Of a stretch of DNA of 64,000 bases, positions 34,459 to 42,973 are shown piece by piece. Origin of the DNA: Pseudarthrobacter sp. C4D7. Its GTDB lineage: Bacteria; Actinomycetota; Actinomycetes; Actinomycetales; Micrococcaceae. The position numbers and the translations under genes are program-made. Below the pieces are notes generated by a model that ran no database searches, was not told where the DNA came from, and worked only from the letters and a program-made list of their open reading frames with translations. Positions within the stretch are counted from its first letter, which is position 1. The number at the start of each line of letters is the position of its first letter. The stretch lies in the NCBI RefSeq assembly GCF_013359725.1, contig NZ_JABFMW010000015.1, positions 28,674-92,673 on the forward strand, given 5' to 3'.

Positions 34459-34934
34459 AGCCCATCATCCTGCTGGATATTGACGGGGTCCTGAACCCGG
34501 CCGTATGCCCGGGCGGCGGGGGAGACGGGCCTCTGCTTCGGCTCTCCAACGAGAAGCGTGCCCTGGTGCGGCGCCTGGCCCGCAGCGGGCGCATCGCCTG
34601 GGTGTCAACGTGGCCGGCGGATACAGTCTCCGGGCTGGAAGCGCAGCTGGAACTCGACGTCGAGCCGCTGCGGGTCACCATGGTGTTCCGGCAGTCAGAC
34701 GCGAATGTGCCCACACCGAAGCTGACGTCGATTTCCCGTTGGTTGTCCCGGATGGACGCCGGAGACGACGCCTCCTGGGACTCGGTGGTTTGGATTGATG
34801 ATGTGATGGGCCCGGACGCCCGCAAATGGGCCGCCGGTCATGGCCTGCCGGTGCACCTGGAACAACCCGATCCTGACCGCGGCCTGGTGGAAGCCCACGT
34901 GTCCCGGATTGAGGCATTCATCGCGGGTGGCTGA
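34455..34934 (+). CDS. HAD-superfamily protein (RNA-repair-type HAD domain)
   Basis: The 159-residue protein has motif I LLDIDGVLNP with Asp8 and Asp10, motif II in WVSTWPADT and motif IV in VVWIDDVMGPD. The size without a cap domain and the order fit the HAD branch described in bacterial RNA-repair and related proteins; the real substrate is unknown. The GTG start overlaps the stop of the 31-residue ORF. It is followed by the tRNA-Thr terminator on the other strand. Confidence 0.8.
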   Translation: MKPIILLDIDGVLNPAVCPGGGGDGPLLRLSNEKRALVRRLARSGRIAWVSTWPADTVSGLEAQLELDVEPLRVTMVFRQSDANVPTPKLTSISRWLSRMDAGDDASWDSVVWIDDVMGPDARKWAAGHGLPVHLEQPDPDRGLVEAHVSRIEAFIAGG

Positions 34935-34983
34935 CGCGTCCACGGGCGGCGCTGCGCTCGGAACGGCCCCATTAACCAGCGAA

Positions 34984-35024
34984 AAACCCCGGAAACCCCT
35001 GAAAAACGGGGCTGTCCGGGGTTT
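34984..35024 (-). terminator. Intrinsic terminator of tRNA-Thr
   Basis: A 10-bp outer stem (34984-34993 with 35015-35024) holds an inner CCCC/GGGG stem. On the minus strand it is followed by TTTTTCGC. Confidence 0.8.
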
Positions 35025-35030
35025 ATCCCG

Positions 35031-35103
35031 AGCTTCCTATCAGAATCGAACTGATGACCTTTTCATTACGAGTGAAACGCTCTACCGACTGAGCTAAGGA
35101 AGC
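35031..35103 (-). tRNA. tRNA-Thr (anticodon CGT)
   Basis: The 73-nt cloverleaf has acceptor GCTTCCT with AGGAAGC and the D-arm TAGCTCAGTCGGTAGAGC. The anticodon loop CTCGTAA gives CGT, and the T arm has CAGTTCGATTCTG. CCA is not encoded. Confidence 0.95.
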
Positions 35104-35207
35104 ACCGCACGAAATCCCCGGCGGAACCGGGCGCTTCATGCAAGAGTCAACTGTAATAGAGTCCCTGCGCCCTGGTCAAAATGGCGCGGGCGGAGCCCAC
35201 CCCGTGG

Positions 35208-36776
35208 TCAGCAGACCAGGTTGTCGGCCGGGATCTTCCCGCTGACCAGGTATTTGTCCACGGCATCCTCCAGGCAGCTGTTCGCCCGGCCGTAGGCGGT
35301 GTGCCCTTCACCCTTCCAGGTCAGCAGCGCGGCGTTTCCCAGCTGTTTGCGCAACGATGCGGCCCAGTCGACGGGCGTTGCAGGATCCCCCGTGGTGCCG
35401 ATGACCACGATGGGGGAGTCTCCGGTGTACTGCACCGGCGCCGGCGTGCGGACGTTCTTGTACGGCCAGTCAGCGCAGGTTGTCCCGCCATAGGCAAAGA
35501 AGTAGCCGAGCGTTGGCGAATCCTGTTCCAGCCGCTTCTCCTCCGCGCGCATGCCCGCGGTGTCCGAAACCATGGGGTAGTCCAGGCAGTTGATGGCGTT
35601 GAAGGCGAAGGTCGAATTGGAAGTGTATGAACCATCGGACGCCCGGTCCGCGCCAAGGTCCGCGAGGCGGAGCATGAGGCTCACGTCTCCGGACATGGCC
35701 GCCTCAAGGGCCTGGGTGAGCGCGGGCCAGCTCTGGTCGTTGTAAAGGGGGGTGATCAGGCCGCTGACAAACGTTGTGGCGTTGACAAGCCGGCCGTCCT
35801 TGGCGGTGCGGGGCGTCTCCTGGATGGAATTGATGAGGTCCCGGATCTGCTGCACGCCGGAGTCGGCGTCGCCGCTGAGCGGGCACTTGCCCTGTTTCTG
35901 GCAGCTGGCCACGTAGGTGTGCAGTGCTTTTTCGAAGGCCTTGGCCTGGCCGCTGGTCAGTTCCTCGTTGGTGATGGAGGGGTCCAAGGCGCCGTCAAGG
36001 ACCATGCGGCCCACGTTGTCCGGGAACAGCGAGGCATAGGTGGATCCCAGGAAGGTGCCGTAGGAGTACCCCAGGTAGTTCAGCTTGGCGTCGTTCACCA
36101 CGGCGCGGAGCACGTCGAGGTCCTTGGCGGCGCTGACGGTGTCGATATGGGCCATGACCGGGCCCGTCTGTGCCGCGCACTGTTCGCCGATGGCCTTATT
36201 GTCCGCCAGCGCTGCCTGCAGCCCGGCGTCGGTGTCGAGGGCGTAAATCTTGGCGCGGGAGGCGTCCCGCTCCGCATCCGTCATGCAGGTGACGGGGGCG
36301 GAGCGTTTCACGCCGCGCGGATCGAAGCCCACAAGGTCATAGGCATTGCGGACAGCAGCGGAAAAGTGGGTTCCGGCGGCGTCCTTGACGAAATCGTAGC
36401 CGGAGGCACCCGGACCGCCGGGGTTGACCAGGAGGCTGCCGGTCTTGTTGCCCGTGCTCGGGGCCCGCAACGCAGCCAACTGGATGGTGTCCCCGGCCGG
36501 GTTGCCGTAGTCCAGGGGGACGGTCACCTTGGCGCACTGAAATTCCCCTTCGCAGGGCTGCCAGACGATCTCCTGCGAATAGAACTTTTCCAGCCCGGCA
36601 GGCGCTGAGGCCACGATCGAGGGATCAGCCTTGGCGGTGGCCGCTTCCGGCGGGGTCTTGCCGCCGCCGTTCAAGAGGCTGCACGAGGCCAGCACCAGGG
36701 CCATGGCCAGGGCGCCGGCAGCACGGGCGGCGACCGCCAGTGACCTGTGGCGTGCGGGACGGGGGCGGGCAGTCAT
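35208..36776 (-). CDS. Exported alpha/beta hydrolase lipoprotein (tripeptidyl aminopeptidase-like)
   Basis: This 522-residue protein has a signal peptide ending in a lipobox (LASC, Cys32). The nucleophile elbow GYSYGT has Ser near 238, the Asp is in TTGDPATP and the His in GEGHTAYG, all part of the SlpD/Tap hydrolase family with its C-terminal TAP domain. Such enzymes trim peptides outside the cell. The ATG overlaps the holB stop (ATGA), so it is the third gene of an unusual tmk-holB-hydrolase operon. The pairing with replication genes appears to be positional only. Confidence 0.9.
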   Translation of the reverse strand: MTARPRPARHRSLAVAARAAGALAMALVLASCSLLNGGGKTPPEAATAKADPSIVASAPAGLEKFYSQEIVWQPCEGEFQCAKVTVPLDYGNPAGDTIQLAALRAPSTGNKTGSLLVNPGGPGASGYDFVKDAAGTHFSAAVRNAYDLVGFDPRGVKRSAPVTCMTDAERDASRAKIYALDTDAGLQAALADNKAIGEQCAAQTGPVMAHIDTVSAAKDLDVLRAVVNDAKLNYLGYSYGTFLGSTYASLFPDNVGRMVLDGALDPSITNEELTSGQAKAFEKALHTYVASCQKQGKCPLSGDADSGVQQIRDLINSIQETPRTAKDGRLVNATTFVSGLITPLYNDQSWPALTQALEAAMSGDVSLMLRLADLGADRASDGSYTSNSTFAFNAINCLDYPMVSDTAGMRAEEKRLEQDSPTLGYFFAYGGTTCADWPYKNVRTPAPVQYTGDSPIVVIGTTGDPATPVDWAASLRKQLGNAALLTWKGEGHTAYGRANSCLEDAVDKYLVSGKIPADNLVC

Positions 36777-37936
36777 CGGGTCTCCTTGGAAGGCTGGATC
36801 AGGCTGGCCGCCATGGACTCAATGGTCAGCAGCGGGGCAACATTGGTGGTGGTGATGCGGTCACGGGCTTTGTTGATGGCATCCATCCGGGCCAGCGTGG
36901 ATTCCGGGGTGGAGCGGGCGGCGAACTCCTCGAGCTCGCTCCTCAACTCAACGTTGACCAGTTCCACGGCGTTCCCCAGCTGGATCACCAGCACATCCCG
37001 GTAAAAGGACAGCAAATCGGTCAGCGTCCGGTCCAGCGAGTCCGTGATGGATCGTTTGGCACGCCTTTTCTGGTCGTCTTCGAGCTGTTTCACCTGGCTG
37101 CGCATGGCCGGCGGCAGGGTCCCGGATTCGGGGGCCCCCAGCGTGGCCAGGAGGGCTGCCTTCTCCGCAGCGTCCCGTTCTTCGTTGGAGCTGTTGGCCT
37201 CTGCCGTGGCGATCTTGACCAGTTTGTCCGCCATCATGACGGCTGCCGTTACGCCGCGCAGTCCGAGGGGAAACCGGACAGTTTCAAGGCGCCGTTCCCT
37301 CGCCGCGGGATCCCTGGCCAGCCGCCGGGCAATGCCCACATGGCTTTGCGCCATCCGGGCGGCCTGTTCCGCCAGGGCAGGGTCCACGTGGTCGCGCCGG
37401 ACCAGCAGGGCCGCAACGTCCGCGGCGGGCGGCAGCCGCAAGGCAACGCTGCGGCAGCGCGACCGGATGGTCACCAGGACATCTGCGGGGGACGGCGCGC
37501 ACAGCATCCACACAGTGCGCGGCGTGGGTTCCTCGATGGCCTTGAGAAGGACGTTGGTGGTCCGTTCGGCCATGCGGTCCGCGTCTTCCACCACGATGAT
37601 CCGCCAGCGCCCCGAGGAGGGCCGGTTGCCGGCCGTTGCCACCAGTTCACGGGCTTCGTCAATAGTGATGGTGACCTTTTCGGTGCGCACAAACGTCACG
37701 TCCGAATGGGTTTCACCCAGGATGGTGCGGCACGCCTGGCATTGGCCGCAGCCGCGCAGGCCCACGTCCTCCTGGTCGCAGTTCAGCGCGGCGGCGAACG
37801 CCTTGGCGGCATTGGAACGGCCGGACCCCGGCGGCCCGGTGAAGAGCCAGGCATGGGTCAGGCCGTCACCGCCGGCGGCCTGGCGGAGTTGTTCGACGAC
37901 GGCGGGCTGGCCCTGCAGGTCATCCCAGACGGTCAC
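36773..37936 (-). CDS. holB: DNA polymerase III subunit delta'
   Basis: This 387-residue clamp-loader subunit has an AAA+ core opening MTVWDDLQGQPAVVEQLRQAA. The P-loop is GPPGSGRS, with Arg in place of the Walker A Lys, so it is not expected to hydrolyse ATP, as in known delta' subunits. A zinc module (CGQCQACR) and the sensor region DADRMAERTTNVLLKAIEEP with arginine-finger-type SRCR are present. It loads the beta clamp at replication forks. Its start overlaps the tmk stop and its stop overlaps the hydrolase start. Confidence 0.93.
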   Translation of the reverse strand: MTVWDDLQGQPAVVEQLRQAAGGDGLTHAWLFTGPPGSGRSNAAKAFAAALNCDQEDVGLRGCGQCQACRTILGETHSDVTFVRTEKVTITIDEARELVATAGNRPSSGRWRIIVVEDADRMAERTTNVLLKAIEEPTPRTVWMLCAPSPADVLVTIRSRCRSVALRLPPAADVAALLVRRDHVDPALAEQAARMAQSHVGIARRLARDPAARERRLETVRFPLGLRGVTAAVMMADKLVKIATAEANSSNEERDAAEKAALLATLGAPESGTLPPAMRSQVKQLEDDQKRRAKRSITDSLDRTLTDLLSFYRDVLVIQLGNAVELVNVELRSELEEFAARSTPESTLARMDAINKARDRITTTNVAPLLTIESMAASLIQPSKETR

Positions 37937-38634
37937 AAAGCACCGCCGTCGTGGGCGGCTGCCGGATGAGGCGCGGCATCCTGCGCCTCGGCGGGCGGAG
38001 CGTCCAGCAAGGACCCGACCCGGTCCAGGATCCGACCGGCGAGGTCATCGATGGGAAGGTGGGCCGGGAGAACCAGGTACGCGGCGGGGCGGCGGGCCGC
38101 CAGGCCAAGGAACGCGTCCCTGATCCGGGTGTGGAACTCGTCAGCTTCGGACTCCAGCCGGTCCTCGGCCGCCTGGCCTGCGGTCCGGCGGGTACGCCCC
38201 AGTTGCGGGTCGACGTCCAGGAGGACCGTCAAGTGCGGCTGGAGGCCCGACGTTGCCCACTCATTAAGGGACCGCACCGCGTCCTGCCCCAGGTCCCTGC
38301 CTGCCCCCTGGTAGGCCACGGAGGAGTCGATGTAGCGGTCGGTCAGCACAATCTCGCCCCTGCCAAGCGCGGGACGTATCACCTGGGTGGCATGGGCGGC
38401 ACGGGATGCCGCGAAGATCAGGGCCTCGGTATGGGCGTCGATGTCGCCGTTTCCGTGGTCCAGCACCAGCGAGCGAAGCTTTTCGCCGACCGGGGTGCCG
38501 CCGGGTTCGCGGGTCCGCAGCACGGTGTACCCCCGTGATTCCAGTGCCGCCGCCAGCCGGGCCGCCTGGGTGGACTTGCCGGCACCATCGCCACCTTCGA
38601 AGGCGATGAAAACGCCGGACCTCTGATTGCTCAC
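37933..38634 (-). CDS. tmk: Thymidylate kinase
   Basis: This 233-residue enzyme phosphorylates dTMP to dTDP. The P-loop is EGGDGAGKST (13-22), the DRx motif lies in LTDRYIDSSVAYQG, and the dTMP-binding REPGGTP is present. The C-terminus has an Ala/Asp-rich tail of about 25 residues beyond the usual end. GTG at 38634 is set by TAGGCT 6 bases upstream. It heads the tmk-holB-hydrolase operon and overlaps holB by 4 bp. Confidence 0.94.
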   Translation of the reverse strand: MSNQRSGVFIAFEGGDGAGKSTQAARLAAALESRGYTVLRTREPGGTPVGEKLRSLVLDHGNGDIDAHTEALIFAASRAAHATQVIRPALGRGEIVLTDRYIDSSVAYQGAGRDLGQDAVRSLNEWATSGLQPHLTVLLDVDPQLGRTRRTAGQAAEDRLESEADEFHTRIRDAFLGLAARRPAAYLVLPAHLPIDDLAGRILDRVGSLLDAPPAEAQDAAPHPAAAHDGGAL

Positions 38635-38640
38635 TTCCCA

Positions 38641-38646
38641 AGCCTA
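38641..38646 (-). promoter_or_regulatory. -10 element of tmk (TAGGCT), leaderless
   Basis: TAGGCT ends 6 bases before the GTG start. Confidence 0.6.
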
Positions 38647-38753
38647 CCGAGGAGTGGCGACATTCCGGGCCTCGGATCACGTTCTGTGCAGGACAGGTGG
38701 ACAGCCCGGCGTCCACACAGCGACATGACTTTCCGGCCCAATTGTGGCGCCAG

Positions 38754-38759
38754 TACGCT
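38754..38759 (+). promoter_or_regulatory. -10 element (TACGCT), leaderless
   Basis: TACGCT ends 7 bases before the ATG at 38767. Confidence 0.6.
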
Positions 38760-38766
38760 TTTGACC

Positions 38767-39957
38767 ATGAGTCTTTCCGAGCACCAGGCCGCGTCCCTTT
38801 CTCCCGAGACCGTGGTGGTGGCGGCAGGACGTCCGCCGCGGGAAAGGGACCAGCCGGTCAACCCACCCATCACCCTTTCCTCCACCTATTTCGGGACCGG
38901 TCCCCTGGGCGACGGCGACCGGGGCTACGGCCGCTACTCCAACCCCACCTGGGATCCGTTCGAGGAAGCCCTGGGCCAACTCGAAGGATCGTCGCTGCCC
39001 GGCCTGCTCTACGCGTCGGGCTTGGCCGCGGTCAGTTCAGCCCTCTCCCTGATCCCTGCCGGCGGTGTGCTGGTGATGCCCAGCCACAGCTACTCCGGCT
39101 CCCTGGTCATGGCTGCGGAACTTGCCCAGAAGGGCTTCATCGAACTCCGGACCGTGGACATTGCCGATACCGAAGCGGTCAAGGACGCCCTCGCGTCCAA
39201 GGGCACGGACGGGAAGGCAGCCGCAATGCTGTGGCTGGAGAGCCCCACCAACCCCATGCTGGGAATCGCTGACATGGCCGCTGTTGCGGAGGCTGCGCAC
39301 GCGGCCGGTGCACTCGTGGTCACGGACAACACCTTCTCCACGCCATTGGTGCAGCAACCCCTGCTGCTTGGCTCCGACGTCGTCCTCCACTCGGTGACCA
39401 AGTACCTGGCCGGGCACTCCGACGTCGTCCTTGGCGCCCTGGTCACCTCCAACCCGGACCTCCGCGCCACTTTGCTGCACCACCGCATCATCCACGGCGC
39501 CATCGCCGGTCCGTTCGAGGCCTGGCTGGCCCTGCGCGGCCTGCGGACCCTCGCGCTGCGGGTGGAGCGGTCCCAGGAATCAGCCATGGTCCTGGCGGAA
39601 CGCCTCGCCGCGCACCCCGCCATTGAATCCATCCGGTTCCCGGGGATCGCCTCGGACCCGGGCCACGCCCGGGCCAAGGCCCAGATGAAGGGGTTTGGTT
39701 CCATCATCTGCGTCCAGGTGGCCCCCGCGGGCGGCCTCAGCGGTGCCGATGCGGCGGACAAACTGGTGCAGGCGCTCGATCTCTGGCTGCCCGCCACATC
39801 ACTGGGAGGCGTCGAGTCGTTGATCGAGCGCCGGCGCCGGCACACTGCCGAACCCGTCAGCGTGCCGGAGAACCTGGTACGGCTGAGTGTCGGGGTGGAA
39901 AGCGTCGAGGACCTCTGGAGCGATCTGAAGCAGGCGCTGGACACGCTGGACGGCTAG
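38767..39957 (+). CDS. Trans-sulfuration PLP enzyme (cystathionine gamma-synthase/lyase family)
   Basis: This 396-residue fold-type I PLP enzyme has YGRYSNPTWDPFEEAL, the family motif for phosphate and substrate binding. It also has WLESPTNPMLGIADM, DNTFSTP and the PLP Lys212 in HSVTKYLAGHSD, then GGVESLIE near the C-terminus. Family members make or cleave cystathionine; the exact reaction cannot be decided. The ATG at 38767 is set by the -10 spacing. It is divergent from tmk. Confidence 0.9.
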   Translation: MSLSEHQAASLSPETVVVAAGRPPRERDQPVNPPITLSSTYFGTGPLGDGDRGYGRYSNPTWDPFEEALGQLEGSSLPGLLYASGLAAVSSALSLIPAGGVLVMPSHSYSGSLVMAAELAQKGFIELRTVDIADTEAVKDALASKGTDGKAAAMLWLESPTNPMLGIADMAAVAEAAHAAGALVVTDNTFSTPLVQQPLLLGSDVVLHSVTKYLAGHSDVVLGALVTSNPDLRATLLHHRIIHGAIAGPFEAWLALRGLRTLALRVERSQESAMVLAERLAAHPAIESIRFPGIASDPGHARAKAQMKGFGSIICVQVAPAGGLSGADAADKLVQALDLWLPATSLGGVESLIERRRRHTAEPVSVPENLVRLSVGVESVEDLWSDLKQALDTLDG

Positions 39958-39960
39958 GCT
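39955..39960 (+). promoter_or_regulatory. -10 element (TAGGCT) overlapping the upstream stop codon
   Basis: TAGGCT ends 6 bases before GTG 39967. Its TAG is the stop codon of the trans-sulfuration gene. Confidence 0.6.
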
Positions 39961-39966
39961 GGGCTT

Positions 39967-40320
39967 GTGGACGGTCGACTAATCATCAGTTACGTAGAGC
40001 AGGCAGTTTTCTTCATCCTTGGCCTGGTGGCCCTGGGCCTTGAGCTGTGGGCGTTCGTGGACTGTGCCCGGCACCGGCCCAATGCCTTCGAAGCCACGGG
40101 CAAGCGGACCAAGACCTTCTGGCTCGCCCTGACCGGCGGCTCCGCCCTGGTCGGCGTGATCTCGCTGTTCGGGGCCGGCGGAGGCCTTTTCAGCACCTTG
40201 GGCCTGTTTGGCCTGGCTGCGGTGGTGGCGGCCTCGGTGTACCTGGCCGACGTACGTCCCGCCGTCAAGGACGCAGGCCGCGGCGGAAGCCGCAACATGG
40301 GCCCTTACGGCCCCTGGTAG
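39967..40320 (+). CDS. DUF2516 family membrane protein
   Basis: The 117-residue protein has three hydrophobic segments (about 10-30, 48-65 and 72-90), with VDCARHRPNAFEATGKRTKTFWLALTG between the first two, which is characteristic of DUF2516. The function is unknown. GTG at 39967 is set by TAGGCT upstream, which overlaps the stop codon of the preceding gene. Confidence 0.85.
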   Translation: MDGRLIISYVEQAVFFILGLVALGLELWAFVDCARHRPNAFEATGKRTKTFWLALTGGSALVGVISLFGAGGGLFSTLGLFGLAAVVAASVYLADVRPAVKDAGRGGSRNMGPYGPW

Positions 40321-40336
40321 CCCCCGACTGCAGCGC

Positions 40337-41182
40337 CTAGGCCAGTGGGGCCACGGCCGCCCAGTCCACGGTGAGCTCACCGAGCCGCCATCGGGCGGGA
40401 CCGTCCTGGACGGGCCACCCCGCACTGCGCAGGCTTCGGCACATCCCCACCCAGCGCTGCCTGTTGCCGAAGGACGCCAGCGGGGCGCTTTCAAGCCAGG
40501 CCCTGTCCATTGCCTGCATAAAGGCGTGAACCGGTTCGCCCGGGACGTTACGGTGGATGAGGGCCTTCGGCAACCGTTCGGCCACCTCCGACGGCAGTTC
40601 GAAACTACCGAACCGGACTGACACACTGAGGGACAGCGGGCCGTTCCGGTCCAGCGCCACCCACGTGACCCGCCGTCCAATTTCGTCGCACGTGCCATCC
40701 ACAAACAGCCCGTCCGGGGACAACCGGTCCTGGACCAGGCGCCAGATGCCCGGCACATCGGCTTCGTCATACTGCCGCAGCACATTGAAGGCGCGGACCA
40801 GGACGGGGTGGCCGGGAACCGGCAGTTCGAAGCCGCCGACGTGGAAGGTCAGCCCGGGCCGCTGCAGCGGAAGTGCCGCCCGCACGCGCCCCGGCTCAAT
40901 CTCCACCCCGCAGACCCGCACGTCCGGCCGGACGGCGGCGAGGCGTTCGTGAAGTTCGACGGCGGTGGCCGGCGTAGCGCCATAGCCCAGGTCAACCACC
41001 AGCGGGTCAGCCGCGGACCGGAGCCGCCATGCCTGCGGTCCTGCCAGCCACCGGTCCACCCGGCGCATCCGGTTGGGGTTGGTGGTGCCGCGGGTCACGT
41101 TGCCCACCGGACGCCCCTGCCTGGCGGGGGACGTCTTCCCGGAAAGTTGCGGGGCGTTCACCCGTTCAGCCTTTTGAACCAC
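40337..41182 (-). CDS. Class I SAM-dependent methyltransferase
   Basis: The 281-residue protein has the SAM-binding motif I as [20 protein letters not shown], followed by acidic motif II in [11 protein letters not shown] and [14 protein letters not shown]. The N-terminal 45 residues are basic and may be extended. The substrate is unknown. GTG at 41182 is set by TAGGGT 6 bases upstream. It is divergent from gpmA, about 115 bp apart. Confidence 0.82.
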   Translation of the reverse strand: MVQKAERVNAPQLSGKTSPARQGRPVGNVTRGTTNPNRMRRVDRWLAGPQAWRLRSAADPLVVDLGYGATPATAVELHERLAAVRPDVRVCGVEIEPGRVRAALPLQRPGLTFHVGGFELPVPGHPVLVRAFNVLRQYDEADVPGIWRLVQDRLSPDGLFVDGTCDEIGRRVTWVALDRNGPLSLSVSVRFGSFELPSEVAERLPKALIHRNVPGEPVHAFMQAMDRAWLESAPLASFGNRQRWVGMCRSLRSAGWPVQDGPARWRLGELTVDWAAVAPLA

Positions 41183-41188
41183 GGCCCC

Positions 41189-41194
41189 ACCCTA
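41189..41194 (-). promoter_or_regulatory. -10 element (TAGGGT), leaderless
   Basis: TAGGGT ends 6 bases before the GTG at 41182. Confidence 0.55.
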
Positions 41195-41284
41195 TCCCTC
41201 CGGCCGCCGGCCCGGCCGCCGGCAGCTCCCCGGGCTGCCGGCGGGATGCCGTGTAACGCTGGGCGGTCGGCAACATCGCTCGGC

Positions 41285-41290
41285 TAGGAT
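41285..41290 (+). promoter_or_regulatory. -10 element of gpmA (TAGGAT), leaderless
   Basis: TAGGAT ends 7 bases before the ATG at 41298. The same AGGA could be misread as a ribosome binding site. Confidence 0.6.
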
Positions 41291-41297
41291 GAAAATC

Positions 41298-42044
41298 ATG
41301 ACTTACAAGCTGATTCTGCTGCGCCACGGCCACAGCGAATGGAACGCCAAGAACCTGTTCACCGGCTGGGTGGACGTTGACCTGAATGACCAGGGCCGCG
41401 CGGAAGCAGCGCGTGGCGGCGAGCTGCTGGTGGAAAACAACGTCCTGCCGGATGTTCTCTACACCTCCTTGCTGAAGCGGGCCATCAACACCGCCAACAT
41501 CGCCCTGGACAAGGCGGACCGCGGCTGGATTCCGGTCAAGCGCGACTGGCGCCTGAACGAACGCCACTACGGGGCGCTCCAGGGCAAGGACAAGGCCCAG
41601 ACGCTGGCCGAATACGGCGAAGCGCAGTTCATGGAATGGCGCCGCTCCTACGACACCCCGCCGCCGCCCCTGGATGACGACAGCGAATTCAGCCAGGCCC
41701 ACGATCCCCGCTATGCAGACCTGGGCGACGCCCTGCCGCGCACCGAGTGCCTGAAGGACGTCCTGGTGCGCCTCCTGCCTTACTGGGAATCGGACATTAA
41801 GGAAGACCTCAAGGCCGGCAAGACCGTCCTGGTCACCGCGCACGGCAACTCACTCCGTGCCCTGGTCAAGCACCTGGACGGCATCAGCGACGAGGCAATC
41901 GCCGGCCTGAACATCCCCACGGGAATCCCGCTGGTGTACGACCTTGACGGGGATTTCCAGCCGATCAAGGCCGGCGGCACCTACCTCGATCCCGAGGCGG
42001 CCGAGCAGGCCATCCTGGCAGTAGCCAACCAGGGCAAGAAATAA
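41298..42044 (+). CDS. gpmA: 2,3-bisphosphoglycerate-dependent phosphoglycerate mutase
   Basis: This 248-residue enzyme interconverts 3- and 2-phosphoglycerate in glycolysis. The RHG motif [18 protein letters not shown] has the phospho-His at 10, followed by [12 protein letters not shown] and [17 protein letters not shown] with the second active-site His near 183. The first start ATG (41289) would give three more residues, but ATG 41298 is chosen because TAGGAT ends 7 bases before it. A 19-bp perfect hairpin lies after the stop. Confidence 0.95.
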   Translation: MTYKLILLRHGHSEWNAKNLFTGWVDVDLNDQGRAEAARGGELLVENNVLPDVLYTSLLKRAINTANIALDKADRGWIPVKRDWRLNERHYGALQGKDKAQTLAEYGEAQFMEWRRSYDTPPPPLDDDSEFSQAHDPRYADLGDALPRTECLKDVLVRLLPYWESDIKEDLKAGKTVLVTAHGNSLRALVKHLDGISDEAIAGLNIPTGIPLVYDLDGDFQPIKAGGTYLDPEAAEQAILAVANQGKK

Positions 42045-42058
42045 GGCACCAACGCATA

Positions 42059-42100
42059 CGACGGCGGGCTGGTCACCTCAGGGTGACCAGCCCGCCGTCG
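42059..42100. terminator. Bidirectional terminator between gpmA and phoU
   Basis: Perfect 19-bp arms (42059-42077 with 42082-42100) flank a 4-base loop and are followed by TTATC on the plus strand. Confidence 0.85.
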
Positions 42101-42113
42101 TTATCAGCGGTGT

Positions 42114-42776
42114 CTAGCTGTGTTCGGTGGCGTTCGGCTGCCACGCGCCGGTGACCAGGTAGGTCACCTTCTGCGCGACGGAAACGCCGTGATCCGCGAA
42201 GCGCTCGAAGTAGCGGCTGGCGAGGGCCACATCCACCGTGGTGGCAGGGGACTCGGTCCATTCGGGAGCAGCGATGGCCTTAAAGACGCTCAGGTGCAGG
42301 TCGTTGATGGCGGTGTTGGCTTTGAGGATGTCCCTGGCCACCTCAAGGTCGCGGCTCTCGAGCAGGACCGTCAGTTTGTCGGCGATCTCCTGGTCCAGTT
42401 CGGCCATCCGGTGAAAGGTCTCCGTCATGGAGGCCGGAATCACGGTGGAGGGGTACCGGAGGCGGGCCAGCTGCGCGATGTGGCGCGCCAGGTCACCCAT
42501 CCGTTCCAGCGACGCGCTCATCCGCAGGGATCCGACGATCATGCGCAGGTCACTGGCCACAGGGCCCTGCAGCGCCAGGATGTCGATGGCCCGCTCATCA
42601 AGGCTGTTCTGCAGGAAGTCGATGCGCGCATCCGCAGCAATGACGTCCTGGGCGAGGTCCACGTCCGCTACCTGGAATGAGGTAGTGGCCTTGTCCATCG
42701 CTTCGCTGACCAGACGGGAGATCTCCACCAGCTGGTCACCAACCTGGGTGAGTTCTTCCTGAAAAACCTTACGCAC
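42114..42776 (-). CDS. phoU: Phosphate transport regulator PhoU
   Basis: The 220-residue protein has the two PhoU repeats: RKVFQEELTQVGDQLVEISR and the metal-binding type segments DARIDFLQNSLDERAIDILALQ and HDIARHIAQLARLRYP-like SLERMGDLARHIAQLARL, then FERFADHGVSVAQKV. PhoU holds the phosphate sensor kinase off when phosphate is high. GTG at 42776 has AAAGGA 8 bases upstream. The gene is divergent from senX3-regX3 with a shared 197-bp control region, so the three act as one phosphate-sensing unit (family knowledge). Confidence 0.93.
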   Translation of the reverse strand: MRKVFQEELTQVGDQLVEISRLVSEAMDKATTSFQVADVDLAQDVIAADARIDFLQNSLDERAIDILALQGPVASDLRMIVGSLRMSASLERMGDLARHIAQLARLRYPSTVIPASMTETFHRMAELDQEIADKLTVLLESRDLEVARDILKANTAINDLHLSVFKAIAAPEWTESPATTVDVALASRYFERFADHGVSVAQKVTYLVTGAWQPNATEHS

Positions 42777-42891
42777 TGAGGGCGTCCTTTCCTTGGAACT
42801 CCCGCCGGCCGCTCCAGGGCAGCAGGAATCGTGTCGCCATTGGGCGCTCTGTCCACTAACTTTGCCATCGCCCGGTAAACGATTATGCCCA

Positions 42892-42913
42892 CAGAGGTGA
42901 ACGTTAGTTGAAC
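42892..42913 (-). promoter_or_regulatory. PHO box, direct repeat for RegX3
   Basis: On the minus strand two adjacent 11-bp units begin GTTCA (GTTCAACTAAC then GTTCACCTCTG). This matches the actinobacterial PHO-box unit G(T/G)TCAYYYR(G/C)G. It sits in the divergent region of phoU and senX3, so autoregulation by RegX3 is likely. Confidence 0.65.
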
Positions 42914-42961
42914 CGTTCGCTGTAAGTGCCCGGAGGCAGCTGGAGCCGCCAGGCAAGAGCA

Positions 42962-42967
42962 TAAAGT
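42962..42967 (+). promoter_or_regulatory. -10 element of senX3 (TAAAGT), leaderless
   Basis: TAAAGT ends 6 bases before the GTG at 42974. Confidence 0.55.
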
Positions 42968-42973
42968 GGAGCT

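Noticed and set aside
41286..41289. AGGA as ribosome binding site of gpmA
   Set aside because: It is part of TAGGAT with exact -10 spacing, as at fourteen other genes; a leaderless start explains it better.
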